This document shows, one piece after another, positions 16,901 to 25,150 of a stretch of 47,533 nt of DNA. Made by a program: the position numbers and the translations under genes. Source of the DNA: an uncultured Clostridia bacterium (GTDB taxonomy: Bacteria; Bacillota; Clostridia; Lachnospirales; Lachnospiraceae); NCBI GenBank assembly GCA_945915235.1, contig CAMEEX010000005.1:1-47533 (forward strand), read 5' to 3'. Positions within the stretch are counted from its first letter, which is position 1, and every line of letters starts with the position of its first letter. Below the pieces are notes generated by a model. That model ran no database searches and was not told the origin of the DNA. It saw only the letters and a list, made by a program, of their open reading frames with translations.

Positions 16901-17361
16901 GTGACAATATCCACACCTATCTTCTTCTGGTTGATATCCTGTGTTTTTACGTCCCTGAACTCATAGGCCACGGCATCGGTACTCTCCTCATATTTACCAA
17001 ACTTCAGAGTGTAATACCTGAAATATCCGTTTCCGCCGGAAAATTCTACCTTGTGGACAACTATGTATGGTATCATGCCTTCCGACACATCAACTAACTC
17101 CCATTGTCCATACAATGACTTTCTGCCATAATCACTTTCATCAGCTACAAGCTCGACATCCGACAAGCTCGTTCCCGGCATATACATCTTTCCGCTGCCA
17201 TCCCGCTTGGTGTTCCAGCCTGTGAATTTATAATACTTAATGTTTCCATTCTCATCCTTCACGGGATCAAGCAAAAACAACTCACCCATAAGCTTGTCTG
17301 TGTCGTTGTAGGAATATGTCACTTTCACAAAATCCTCGTCAAAACCATCCTTACCATACAA
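13978..17361 (-). pseudogene. C-terminal piece of a broken giant surface lipoprotein
   Basis: An open frame of about 1,127 codons whose first codon is an unsupported TTG with no ribosome site. It continues the protein of the two upstream pieces after a frameshift near 17355. Content: InlB/flg_new-like repeats (GYEFAGWDYKIPEYMPEHDVTLTAKY split by sequence), MucBP-like modules (VTVKYYMENLDGTYNEI, then EYRYERAEYTITWDAGEG), and at the C-terminus several GLUG-like repeats (GGLVGINEGTITECRISD, GGYAGMNQGMISDSTVAG, GGIIGENNYALIEKASL). No LPXTG or transmembrane anchor is present, consistent with N-terminal lipid anchoring of the intact protein. Probably untranslated now unless the shift is a sequencing artefact. 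Confidence 0.8.
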
Positions 17362-17804
17362 TCCTTGATGGTAAGCTCGCTCTCACCAAGCAAGTCTTTT
17401 ACCTCATCCGTCTCAACTGCCAGAGTTGCAAGGTACATGCCGGCTTCCTGTGCAAATCCGCTCTCAATAACCTGATTCTCTATAGTTGATACGATGAGCT
17501 GCTCATCGATTGAATTTAACTGTGCCTGTGTAAGCTGTGATTTATTATAGATATCCATCGCAGCAAGCACTTCATCATAGCTTACAAGCTCATACGAGAT
17601 TTTTGTTTTTGTTTTTTCTTCAATAACCTCAGTTATTTTTCCGTAGCCCTTCTGCTGTGCATCCTCCGCACCAAACTCTCCGGAGAAAAATGCCACGAAA
17701 TCTCCAGCCTCAACAGTCGTGCTAAAATCAAGTCCCATCGCAGCATACTTGCTGTCCGTGAAATCGAGCTTGGAATTTTCAATCTCAAAATATCTTATCG
17801 CAGC
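17325..17804 (-). pseudogene. Middle piece of the broken surface lipoprotein
   Basis: This frame is identical to that of 17805-20627 and is separated from it only by the TAG at 17805-17807. Translation after the TAG continues sensibly (AAIRYFEIENSKLDFTDSKY, then AAMGLDFSTTVEAGDF) and runs to a TGA at 17325 after a shift. The join near 17355 reads as if one T was lost from GATTTGTATGG, since adding one base makes KD-LYGKDGFDEDF continuous. Inserting that base and reading TAG as CAG would restore one protein of about 2,215 residues. Confidence 0.78.
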
Positions 17805-20627
17805 CTATGTCGCAGCCTCCGTCCATCCGGTTACACCGTCACCATTATCTATATCAATCGGAATGATGTCCGGCGTAAACAGTACATCCGTCGCATTTGC
17901 AGACTTATATGAATATACTGCCGTATCACCATCGCTCTCAACCATGGTAATTTCGATATATGAAACCGCCTCATCAAGTGAAGTGTCAAGTGTTCTCTCA
18001 TCAGGCTTTGTTCCTGTATATACTGCTATTACATCTCCTGCAATATATTCTCCTGCTTTGTATGTAAAGGCTCCTGTCGTATTAGTCGGTTTATATACAG
18101 TCTCACCTGTCTGTGCATCCTTCTCGGCTGTATACAGACCTGTATATGCCATAATATTGTCTGCATACTGTTTTTCCAGCTCTGAAGCTGCGAGATATTT
18201 GATACCGGTATTTAAAGAAAGGTTTAATATCTCATCCTTCTTTATGGTAAAATTATAGTATACTACATCCTTGGTCTGCCCTTCAAAAGAGAGAGCTATA
18301 TCATTATCTATAATCTCCAGTCTGTATGTATCACCTGCCCTGAAGCCTCCGTTTACATTGACAGAATATCTGCCTGCAGCTGTCTTTACGACTACAAGCT
18401 CATCCTTTTCAAGCGTATTACTGTCATCCGTTCTTTCAGGTGATGTGATATTGGTAAGCTTTAATGCCGCTTTTACATCATCTGTGCTTACGTTTTTTCT
18501 TTCTACCGTATCTGTTGTAACATAAATAGTAAAATCTTCATCCTGTTCAACCGCACTGATATAGTTTGGACTTCCGCCCTCACTTATAGGCATGGCATTA
18601 CCATAATCCGCGTAGAGTGTCATATCCTTATCAAGAATATCATCAACTGCCACCTTGTCAGTAAGGGCACTGTCATAATACCAGCCAAGGAAAATCTTTC
18701 CGTCTATGTACGGACCGTTGATGCTGCTTAATTTTACTCCCCTCTTCTTCGTAAACTTAGTAATCTTAGCATCATCTGCCGCATTACCGATTGTAATCGT
18801 ATATTCGGTTTTTGCATAATATGCATATAATGTGATATTGGCTTTAAGTGTATCCTCCTCGCTTACTTTTTTAGTAAGCTCATCATCATAATACCAGCCG
18901 GCAAATACTCTGCCTTCTATTGAAGGTGCAGTTATGGCACTTATTATTAAAGTTCCGTACTCTTTGGTTAAAATTTCCGGCTGTTCACTTACATTGTACA
19001 GAGTTATTGTATAGGTAAGCACTGAGTACTTTGCGTACAGTGTGATATCAGTTGTGAGAATATCATCTGCTTTTACTTCTTCTGTAAGTTCTGCGTTATA
19101 GTACCAGCCGTTAAACTGCTTTCCTTCTATATCAGGTATATCTAAATTACTGATTCTGGTTCCATACTTTACGGTCTTATCATAAAGCTTCCGGTCTCCA
19201 TTATTCAGTATTACCTTACACCAGATTTCTATATATTTTGCATACAGCTCGGTATCTTTGCTAAGCTTATCCTCTGCTCCTACCTTCTGTGTAAGGGCAC
19301 TATCGTAGTACCAGCCTTCGAATTTCTTTCCGGTTTCTTCAGGCGCACTTATACTGTTAAGGAGTGTCCCCTCGCCCTTTACAAGGTCACTGATCTTACT
19401 GCTGCCATTGTAAAGCGTGATTGTATAGCTGCGCTCAACTTCTATATAGCTGCCATATAATACTGTGCTGCCGGTGATGATATCCTCCTGTGCTGCTTTT
19501 TTTGTCAGTGCACTGTCATAATACCAGCCCTGGAATACCATTTCATCTATGGATGGTACAGCTATTTCGCTTATTGCTGTTCCATGCTTTACTGTCACTT
19601 CATTGAGCTTTGACTCACCATTATACAGTGAAACCATGTATTCTTTTACCGTATACCTTGCGTAAAGCGTTACGTTACCGGTAAGCTTGTCACCTGTTTT
19701 CACTTTATTTGTAAGTGCCTCATCGTAATACCAGCCCTCAAACTTCTTTCCTTCTATTTCCGGTGCATTTATCTCACTGAGCAGTGTTCCGTACTTCTCC
19801 GTTAATACATCTATCGTCTCACTGCCATTATACAATGTAACTGTATACTTAATATTTTCATATTTTGCATACAACGTTGTATCCTTGCCGAGGGTATCTT
19901 TTACCCCTACAGCATATGCAAGCTTACTGTCATAGTACCAGCCTAAGAACATCTTTCCTTCTATGAAAGGAGCCATTATCTCACTGAGAAGTGTTCCCTC
20001 CTCCTCAGTTACTTTGCCAAACTCTTTATCTCCATAATACAAGGTAACTGTATACTTCTTAATTTCCGTCTCTTTTTCCGTCGTTGTCTCCTCCGGGGTC
20101 GACTCAGTTTCCTTCTCCGTCGGCTTTTCCGTAGGTTTTTCGCTCGGCTTCTCCGTTACCGGTTCGCTCGGTTTCTCCGTTACCGATTCGTTCTCCTTCT
20201 TCGTCGTTGTCTCCTCCGGGGTCGACTCAGTTTCCTTCTCCGTCGGTTTTTCGCTCGGCTTCTCCGTTACCGCCTCACTCGGCTTTTCCGTTACCGATTC
20301 GTTCTCCTTCTTCGTCGTTGTCTCCTCCGGGGTCGACTCAGTTTCCTTCTCCGTCGGTTTTTCGCTCGGTTTCTCCGTTACCACCTCGCTCGGTTTCTCC
20401 GTTACCGATTCGCTCTCCTTCTCCGTCGTTGTCTCCTCCGGGGTCGACTCAGTTTCCTTCTCCGTCGTTGTCTCCGTTATGCCCTCTACGGTTTCTGACA
20501 CTATCTCAAAATCCGTAACATTGTTTTTATTGGCTTTTTTACCGCACCCGGTAATGCTTCCAAAAACCATAACAACAGCCATGGACAGGCATAAAAAACG
20601 CGTCCCATTTTTCTTCAGCTTCTGCAT
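17805..20627 (-). CDS. InlB-repeat surface lipoprotein, truncated by an in-frame TAG
   Basis: A 940-residue N-terminal part of a larger adhesin-like protein. A lipoprotein signal (hydrophobic run ending GSITGC, Cys about 28) is followed by a Thr/Glu/Lys/Pro stalk of near-identical 37-residue units (about residues 50-185). Seven InlB-B/flg_new-type repeats follow, each of about 65-70 residues with a G-W-Y-Y-D core and ending T-L-Y-A-x-Y. Then comes a less repetitive C-terminal segment. InlB-type repeats are extracellular beta modules found in adhesins of gut Firmicutes. Ribosome site AGGAGG is five bases from ATG. It ends TEAA-T at a TAG with the same frame open beyond. Direct repeats resembling LytTR sites lie upstream. 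Confidence 0.85.
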   Translation of the reverse strand: MQKLKKNGTRFLCLSMAVVMVFGSITGCGKKANKNNVTDFEIVSETVEGITETTTEKETESTPEETTTEKESESVTEKPSEVVTEKPSEKPTEKETESTPEETTTKKENESVTEKPSEAVTEKPSEKPTEKETESTPEETTTKKENESVTEKPSEPVTEKPSEKPTEKPTEKETESTPEETTTEKETEIKKYTVTLYYGDKEFGKVTEEEGTLLSEIMAPFIEGKMFLGWYYDSKLAYAVGVKDTLGKDTTLYAKYENIKYTVTLYNGSETIDVLTEKYGTLLSEINAPEIEGKKFEGWYYDEALTNKVKTGDKLTGNVTLYARYTVKEYMVSLYNGESKLNEVTVKHGTAISEIAVPSIDEMVFQGWYYDSALTKKAAQEDIITGSTVLYGSYIEVERSYTITLYNGSSKISDLVKGEGTLLNSISAPEETGKKFEGWYYDSALTQKVGAEDKLSKDTELYAKYIEIWCKVILNNGDRKLYDKTVKYGTRISNLDIPDIEGKQFNGWYYNAELTEEVKADDILTTDITLYAKYSVLTYTITLYNVSEQPEILTKEYGTLIISAITAPSIEGRVFAGWYYDDELTKKVSEEDTLKANITLYAYYAKTEYTITIGNAADDAKITKFTKKRGVKLSSINGPYIDGKIFLGWYYDSALTDKVAVDDILDKDMTLYADYGNAMPISEGGSPNYISAVEQDEDFTIYVTTDTVERKNVSTDDVKAALKLTNITSPERTDDSNTLEKDELVVVKTAAGRYSVNVNGGFRAGDTYRLEIIDNDIALSFEGQTKDVVYYNFTIKKDEILNLSLNTGIKYLAASELEKQYADNIMAYTGLYTAEKDAQTGETVYKPTNTTGAFTYKAGEYIAGDVIAVYTGTKPDERTLDTSLDEAVSYIEITMVESDGDTAVYSYKSANATDVLFTPDIIPIDIDNGDGVTGWTEAAT
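20081..20480 (-). repeat. Nested tandem repeats encoding the Thr/Glu/Lys/Pro stalk
   Basis: Units beginning TCGTTGTCTCCTCCGGGGTC start at 20081, 20204, 20315 and 20426, i.e. spacings of 123, 111 and 111 bp; inside each unit a 24-30 bp sub-repeat encodes VTEKPSE-type motifs. The 123-bp unit carries four extra codons (an additional KPTE). The high identity invites slippage and length variation in the stalk. Confidence 0.9.
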
Positions 20628-20799
20628 ATTTTCCTCCTGTCAAACAAAATCTTCTCCTAACGAACTTCTTAAGCAAATATCAGCTCACCAATCGTGCATC
20701 CTTTATCTCCTGCATATGCAAATCATGGCTTTACCTCGCTAAATTATATACATTATACTATCCATGAAATCCGCATGCAATATGTTTTTTAAACAAATT

Positions 20800-20859
20800 G
20801 GTACTAATTTCAATTTAAAGTGGTACAAACTTCTATTTTCTAGTGTTAAACGGTACAAA
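20800..20859 (-). promoter_or_regulatory. Direct repeats upstream of the surface lipoprotein, candidate LytTR sites
   Basis: GGTACTAA at 20800 and GGTACAAA at 20822 and 20852 form three direct repeats spaced 22 and 30 bp. LytTR-domain proteins typically bind direct repeats about 21-22 bp apart, and a LytTR gene lies immediately upstream. The rest of 20628-21039 is AT-rich; an 18-bp motif shared with 22167-22184 lies at 20958-20975. Confidence 0.4.
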
Positions 20860-21039
20860 ATCTTTTATTATAATAGTTTTCATTACAAACAAGCTGTAAC
20901 CAACCCTATTATGTTTAATCGACGTTTATAAAAACTATAAAAATATACAGATAACATATGATGTTGAGGTCAAAAGGTATTTATCGAATTGCTCCGCACT
21001 ATGTGCTCCCACAATTCTCAACATATTTATAAAGTAAAA

Positions 21040-21067
21040 AGCCACCATATCACTTGATATGATGGCT
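21040..21067 (-). terminator. Terminator of the HMA-LytTR unit
   Basis: AGCCACCATATCA pairs with TGATATGATGGCT (one mismatch-type wobble), and the minus strand continues TTTTTACTTT. The stem overlaps the first base of the LytTR stop codon. Confidence 0.85.
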
Positions 21068-21849
21068 CATTTTCCAATTACTACTTTAGTTATTCCGTTT
21101 TCTCCACTTACACTTCTTACATGTTGTATACTGTCAGCATCAAATAAAATACATCCACAATGTCCTTCAAAGGTCGGAAAACATATAATAGAAAGCTGTG
21201 TATCTATCTCCGGGCTATATTCATTCATCCCCAAAGTTTCTCCGAATAGTATTACCCTTTCATAACATCTCAGCCACTTCTCGCCCATGTTCGGAAAAAT
21301 ACTTCCAAATCGGTTTCCAATCAATCTTTCAAGAGGTACCTTTTCCAACTTGGCAAGTGCCTGATTTCCATATCTAAATACCCAATCTACGGCATGACAA
21401 TCATCATCAAATATCATCTCAATATCCGTAAACGCAAATGGCATTTTATCATAGCCTTTATAATATTCACAATATTCCTCAAAGGTACCGGGGATTCCTT
21501 CCGTTGAAAAATTCTTAATAATATTTCTCTGTCTCCGGTATAATCTGTTTTCTATTTCCTCTTTTCTGCTTAGTGTATATTCCACTGTCTCACCATTATT
21601 AAGATTTACCGTATCCGTCACATTATGTATGGCTATAACAGATACAAGATTTCCCCTCCTAACCTCAATGAAATCATCACCAAGCATATCACAGAATTCC
21701 TTATAGGTTGTTCTTGTCTCAATAACTTCTCCATTATCCATATATACATCTGCATGTTTTCTACGCATATGAATATAAAGAATCTGTTTTACGGAAAGAG
21801 TTCGTTTTCTTCTGTTAGATACTATTGTAATTGATTTTTGTGTATGCAT
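21067..21849 (-). CDS. LytTR-family DNA-binding regulator with PAS-like C-terminal domain
   Basis: A 260-residue protein. Residues about 8-105 match a LytTR DNA-binding domain (VKQILYIHMRRKHADVYMD, then VRRGNLVSVIAIHNV). Residues about 120-250 look like a PAS-type sensor (MPFAFTDIEMIFDDDCHAVDWVFRYGNQAL, given here as its two halves MPFAFTDIEMIFDDD and HAVDWVFRYGNQA). There is no receiver domain, so it is a one-component regulator rather than a classical AgrA-like response regulator. It lies 27 bp after the HMA gene on the same strand and upstream of the large surface lipoprotein gene, whose promoter region has LytTR-like direct repeats. The likely role is control of that surface protein, by inference. 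Confidence 0.82.
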   Translation of the reverse strand: MHTQKSITIVSNRRKRTLSVKQILYIHMRRKHADVYMDNGEVIETRTTYKEFCDMLGDDFIEVRRGNLVSVIAIHNVTDTVNLNNGETVEYTLSRKEEIENRLYRRQRNIIKNFSTEGIPGTFEEYCEYYKGYDKMPFAFTDIEMIFDDDCHAVDWVFRYGNQALAKLEKVPLERLIGNRFGSIFPNMGEKWLRCYERVILFGETLGMNEYSPEIDTQLSIICFPTFEGHCGCILFDADSIQHVRSVSGENGITKVVIGK

Positions 21850-21876
21850 GACACCCCTTCATCTGTCCAAAATTTG

Positions 21877-22095
21877 TTAGAATTCAATCTTACAATCCGG
21901 CTCAACTTTCTTGCAGGCCTTCAATACCTCTGTCATAACCTTCTTATCATCGGCTCCATCCTCAAACTCGACGTCCATCTTCTGAGTCATAAAGCTGACG
22001 GAAGCGTCCATCACTCCAGGCGTGTTGTTGGCAATATCCTCCATAGTATTTGCACAGTTGATGCAGTCCACTGAAATATTATACGTCTTGTTCAT
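21877..22095 (-). CDS. Heavy-metal-associated (HMA) domain protein, CopZ-like
   Basis: A 72-residue protein consisting of one HMA domain. The metal-binding loop is VDCINCANTME (CxxC at residues 11 and 14), followed by GVMDASVSFMTQKMDVEF. Such stand-alone domains chaperone Cu(I) or bind Zn/Cd for P-type ATPases; no ATPase gene is nearby, which is unusual. The typical M-x-C-x-x-C methionine is replaced by Asp. The ribosome site GGGAAG is six bases from ATG. It is probably cotranscribed with the LytTR gene. Confidence 0.85.
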   Translation of the reverse strand: MNKTYNISVDCINCANTMEDIANNTPGVMDASVSFMTQKMDVEFEDGADDKKVMTEVLKACKKVEPDCKIEF

Positions 22096-22271
22096 AATAT
22101 TCTTCCCTTCCCCTTAAATAATATTAGCACGGATGTTTTCTTTCCTAATCCGCATTTACAAATATAATGATACTGAGGTCAAAATACCTTTTAATTCCAA
22201 CATCATTATATTACTTTATGCAGCAATTATCAACAAAAAATTGACCAACTTTCATTTTTGTTAAAATAAAC

Positions 22272-22320
22272 AATGTGGACGGTTTCATTTGGCTTCACGC
22301 CAAAAAGAGCCGTCCACATT
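22272..22320 (-). terminator. Terminator of the pot operon
   Basis: AATGTGGACGG (22272-22282) pairs with CCGTCCACATT (22310-22320), with an inner TTTGGC/GCCAAA hairpin; the minus strand continues GTTTATTTTAAC. It starts 12 bp after the potD stop. Confidence 0.88.
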
Positions 22321-22331
22321 ATCGGTCAGGT

Positions 22332-23381
22332 CTAGTGCGCCTTAACCTTTGTCCAGAGGTCAGCGCAGTATGACTTGAGCTCTGTCTCCTGATATGCGAA
22401 TACCTCGTCCTTGTCATAGCCCACCCTTGTGACGTAAGCGCTGATGCCCTTATAAGCCTCCTCCTGCATCGTCTCGAAGGCAGACTTTACAGGTGAGGAA
22501 TATCCTACCTCCTCGGTGTTGGCAAGGGCGTTCTCCTCATCGAGCATAAAGTTCATAAACTGATGGGCGAGCTCCGTGTCCGTGCAGTCCTTGGTGATTA
22601 CCATGCAGTCGCACCAGATATTGGTTCCCTGCTCCGGCTCGATGTAGGCGAGGTTCTCATTCTCAGACATAATATATGCGGCATCACCCGAATATACAAC
22701 CGCGATAGACTTGTTTCCTGAAATCATATTGTCGATAACGTCATCGCCGACATATACAGGATCCATAGTATCTCTCTGGTTGCAGAGCCACTGATATGCC
22801 TCGTCAAGCTCAGAATAATTCTTCGTATTCATAGAGTAGCCAAGTGCCTTTAATGCTATCATAAATGAGTCTCTCTCAGAGTCGTACATGTATAAATCGC
22901 CCTTGTACTTCTCATTTAACAGAAGGTTCCAGCCCTCCTTTGCATCCTCCTCGGACACAACAGTCTTGTCATAGAGAATACCGACAGAGCCCCAAAAGTA
23001 AGGAACCGAGTAAGTATTTTCAGGATCGAAGCTTCTTCCGTATAAGTCGGAGATAATATTATCCTTGTTGGTGATAAGGCTCCAGTCTACAGGCTGAAGG
23101 AAATTCTCCTTTATAAGTCTCTCAATCATGTAATCGGAAGGAATGAGTATATCATACTTACTTCCGCTCATAACCTTTGTGTAAAGCGACTCGTTAGAGT
23201 CGAAGGTCTCATATACAACCTTGCAGTTATATTCCTTCTCAAACTTTGTGAGAAGAGTCTTGTCAATATACTCTCCTGCATTATACACTCTAAGTGTTTT
23301 CTTACTTGATGAACCGCACCCGCTGAGTGCAAGTGCTGCAATACATACACATAATATTAAAGCTGCTATTTTCTTTTTCAT
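22332..23381 (-). CDS. potD: Spermidine/putrescine-binding lipoprotein PotD
   Basis: A 349-residue extracellular solute-binding protein anchored as a lipoprotein (signal ending LALSGC, Cys 22). The mature part matches PotD/PotF: LRVYNAGEYIDKTLLTKFEK, YDILIPSDYMIERL, VPYFWGSVGILYD, and a C-terminal polyamine-site stretch. It delivers polyamines to PotBC. Start MKKKIAAL has GGAGG seven bases upstream; an upstream in-frame ATG overlaps the leader motif. It is the last gene of the operon, 31 bp after potC, and ends TAG followed one codon later by TGA. Confidence 0.94.
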   Translation of the reverse strand: MKKKIAALILCVCIAALALSGCGSSSKKTLRVYNAGEYIDKTLLTKFEKEYNCKVVYETFDSNESLYTKVMSGSKYDILIPSDYMIERLIKENFLQPVDWSLITNKDNIISDLYGRSFDPENTYSVPYFWGSVGILYDKTVVSEEDAKEGWNLLLNEKYKGDLYMYDSERDSFMIALKALGYSMNTKNYSELDEAYQWLCNQRDTMDPVYVGDDVIDNMISGNKSIAVVYSGDAAYIMSENENLAYIEPEQGTNIWCDCMVITKDCTDTELAHQFMNFMLDEENALANTEEVGYSSPVKSAFETMQEEAYKGISAYVTRVGYDKDEVFAYQETELKSYCADLWTKVKAH

Positions 23382-23412
23382 TCTAATCCTCCATGTCACT
23401 GTTTATTATTTT

Positions 23413-24258
23413 TTAATCAAGCTTCCTGCTGTCCATATTTTCCTGCATCATTCTCTTGTTCTTCTCAACACGTTTCTCCTGTCTCTTCTTCACCGCTTCC
23501 GGCACAAGATTTACAATGAGAAGTGTTACAATGATTATCACTATAACTATCGCCGACAATGCATTGATTGTCGGGTTAGTTCGCTTCGTCATGTTGTATA
23601 CCACGATTGAGATGTTCGCCACACCGTTTCCCGTTACAAAATACGAGATAACGAAATCGTCGAGCGACATCGTAAACGAGAGTAACATTCCCGCATATAT
23701 TCCCGGCTTGATCATCGGCACAATTACTTTGGTTAGCGCCTGGAACGGCGTAGCCCCTAAGTCCATCGCCGCATTGGCGAGGTTCGGGTCGAGGCTTCGC
23801 ACCTTAGGATACACGCTCGTAATCACATAAGGCGTACAGAAGCATATATGCGCGAGAAGCATCGTCACATAGCCTCTCTGAATTTTCATCGACGAGAAAA
23901 GTATCATAAGTCCGATTGCCGTAACTATCTCCGGATTCATAATCGGGATATTATTTACATTTATGAGCCATTCCTTGACGACCTTACGGTTCCTCGAAAG
24001 ACCGATGGCTGTTATCGTTCCGAGAACCGTCGCCACTGCTGTTGCGATGACAGCGATGCTCAGCGATACGCCGACGGCACTCATTATGTCCCTGTCCTCG
24101 ACAAGCGCCTGATACCATCTGAGGCTGAAGCCCGTGAACCTTGTGAGTGACTTAGATGAGTTGAAGGAGAACACCATCGTCACTATAATCGGTATATAAA
24201 AGAAGGCAAAACATATGGCTATATATATTATTGAACCTATTTTTCCACGTTTCTTCAT
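23413..24258 (-). CDS. potC: Spermidine/putrescine ABC permease PotC
   Basis: A 281-residue membrane protein with about six transmembrane segments. The EAA-type cytoplasmic loop is NAAMDLGATPFQALTKV followed by PMIKPG, where the ATPase docks. SLDDFVISYFVTG is the PotC hallmark. Together with PotB it forms the channel. It begins two bases after the potB stop, with GGAGG inside the end of potB, so translation is coupled. Confidence 0.94.
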   Translation of the reverse strand: MKKRGKIGSIIYIAICFAFFYIPIIVTMVFSFNSSKSLTRFTGFSLRWYQALVEDRDIMSAVGVSLSIAVIATAVATVLGTITAIGLSRNRKVVKEWLINVNNIPIMNPEIVTAIGLMILFSSMKIQRGYVTMLLAHICFCTPYVITSVYPKVRSLDPNLANAAMDLGATPFQALTKVIVPMIKPGIYAGMLLSFTMSLDDFVISYFVTGNGVANISIVVYNMTKRTNPTINALSAIVIVIIIVTLLIVNLVPEAVKKRQEKRVEKNKRMMQENMDSRKLD

Positions 24259-24260
24259 AC

Positions 24261-25088
24261 CTAGGCTCCTCCGTTCTCATCAGGATCTATTTTTTTCATA
24301 ATACTTATCATTATAAGAATTGCCACTGCAAGAAGCATCGAGATGGCACTTCCGAAGTTCCAGTCACCAACTGAGATGAACTGCTCCTCGATAAGATTTC
24401 CTATGAGCACATACTGTCCGCCGCCGAGGAGCTTAGGGATAACGAAGCTCGATATCGAAAGCAGGAACACCATGATGGTTCCGTTTACAACGCCCGGAAT
24501 GGAGAGCTTGAAGGTCACCTTCCAGAACGCCGTGAGCGGCTTGGCTCCGAGGTCATATGCCGCCTCGATGAGCGAATGATCCATCTTGGCGAGCGATGTG
24601 TGAATAGGTATTACCATAAACGGAAGGAGGTCACACACGAGACCGATTATGACGGAAAAATCCGTGTACATCATCGTAACCGGGTCAAGTCCTAGCAGCA
24701 TAAGCAGTGAATTGATTATTCCGTTGTCGGATAAGAGGCTTATCCACGCATAGGTACGAAGAAGCATGTTGATCCATGTCGGGATGGTGACCGCAAGGAT
24801 AAGTATGTTCTGCACCTTCTCACTGTAGCGCGAAATGACGTATGCCAGCATATAACCGACCACCAGACATACGCCAGTCGTTATGGCTCCTAACTTAAAT
24901 GAACGTATAAAAACATTCATGTACACAGGCTCGAATATCTTCTTAAAATTCTCCCCCGTGAACTGAATATTTACAAGGCTGTTGCCGCCCGTTGTCACCG
25001 AGTAAAGCACAATGAGAAACAGCGGCACGACAATCAATATGAATGACCAGATAAGATATGGTCTTACCAGATTTTTAAACTGCTTCAT
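24261..25088 (-). CDS. potB: Spermidine/putrescine ABC permease PotB
   Basis: A 275-residue permease with six predicted membrane segments and the EAA loop EAAYDLGAKPLTAFWKVTF. It is the PotB half of the importer. GGAGGA lies an unusually long 12 bases before ATG, preceded by a short hairpin (CACTGC-TTT-GCAGTG). The gap to potA is 62 bp. It uses TAG as stop with potC starting at once, showing that TAG is a true stop codon in this genome. Confidence 0.93.
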   Translation of the reverse strand: MKQFKNLVRPYLIWSFILIVVPLFLIVLYSVTTGGNSLVNIQFTGENFKKIFEPVYMNVFIRSFKLGAITTGVCLVVGYMLAYVISRYSEKVQNILILAVTIPTWINMLLRTYAWISLLSDNGIINSLLMLLGLDPVTMMYTDFSVIIGLVCDLLPFMVIPIHTSLAKMDHSLIEAAYDLGAKPLTAFWKVTFKLSIPGVVNGTIMVFLLSISSFVIPKLLGGGQYVLIGNLIEEQFISVGDWNFGSAISMLLAVAILIMISIMKKIDPDENGGA

Positions 25089-25100
25089 AATATTTTCTAT

Positions 25101-25125
25101 TCCTCCATATCACTGCTTTGCAGTG
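25101..25125 (-). promoter_or_regulatory. potB leader hairpin plus ATGGAGGA element
   Basis: CACTGC (25111-25116) and GCAGTG (25120-25125) form a hairpin immediately 5' of GATATGGAGGAATAG, which holds the ribosome site. The same arrangement precedes yitT and ybaK, and the sequence part precedes potD. ATGGAGGAATAG also reads as a three-codon ORF. Confidence 0.5.
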
Positions 25126-25150
25126 ACTCTAACAGTATTTAAAACCGCCC

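Noticed and set aside
13978-17361. Independent surface protein starting at TTG 17361
   Set aside because: No ribosome site or signal peptide; the frame continues the preceding piece after a one-base shift, so it is the C-terminal part of one broken gene.
17340-17365. Programmed ribosomal frameshift in the adhesin
   Set aside because: No slippery heptamer or downstream pseudoknot is evident; loss of one T in GATTTG explains the shift more simply.
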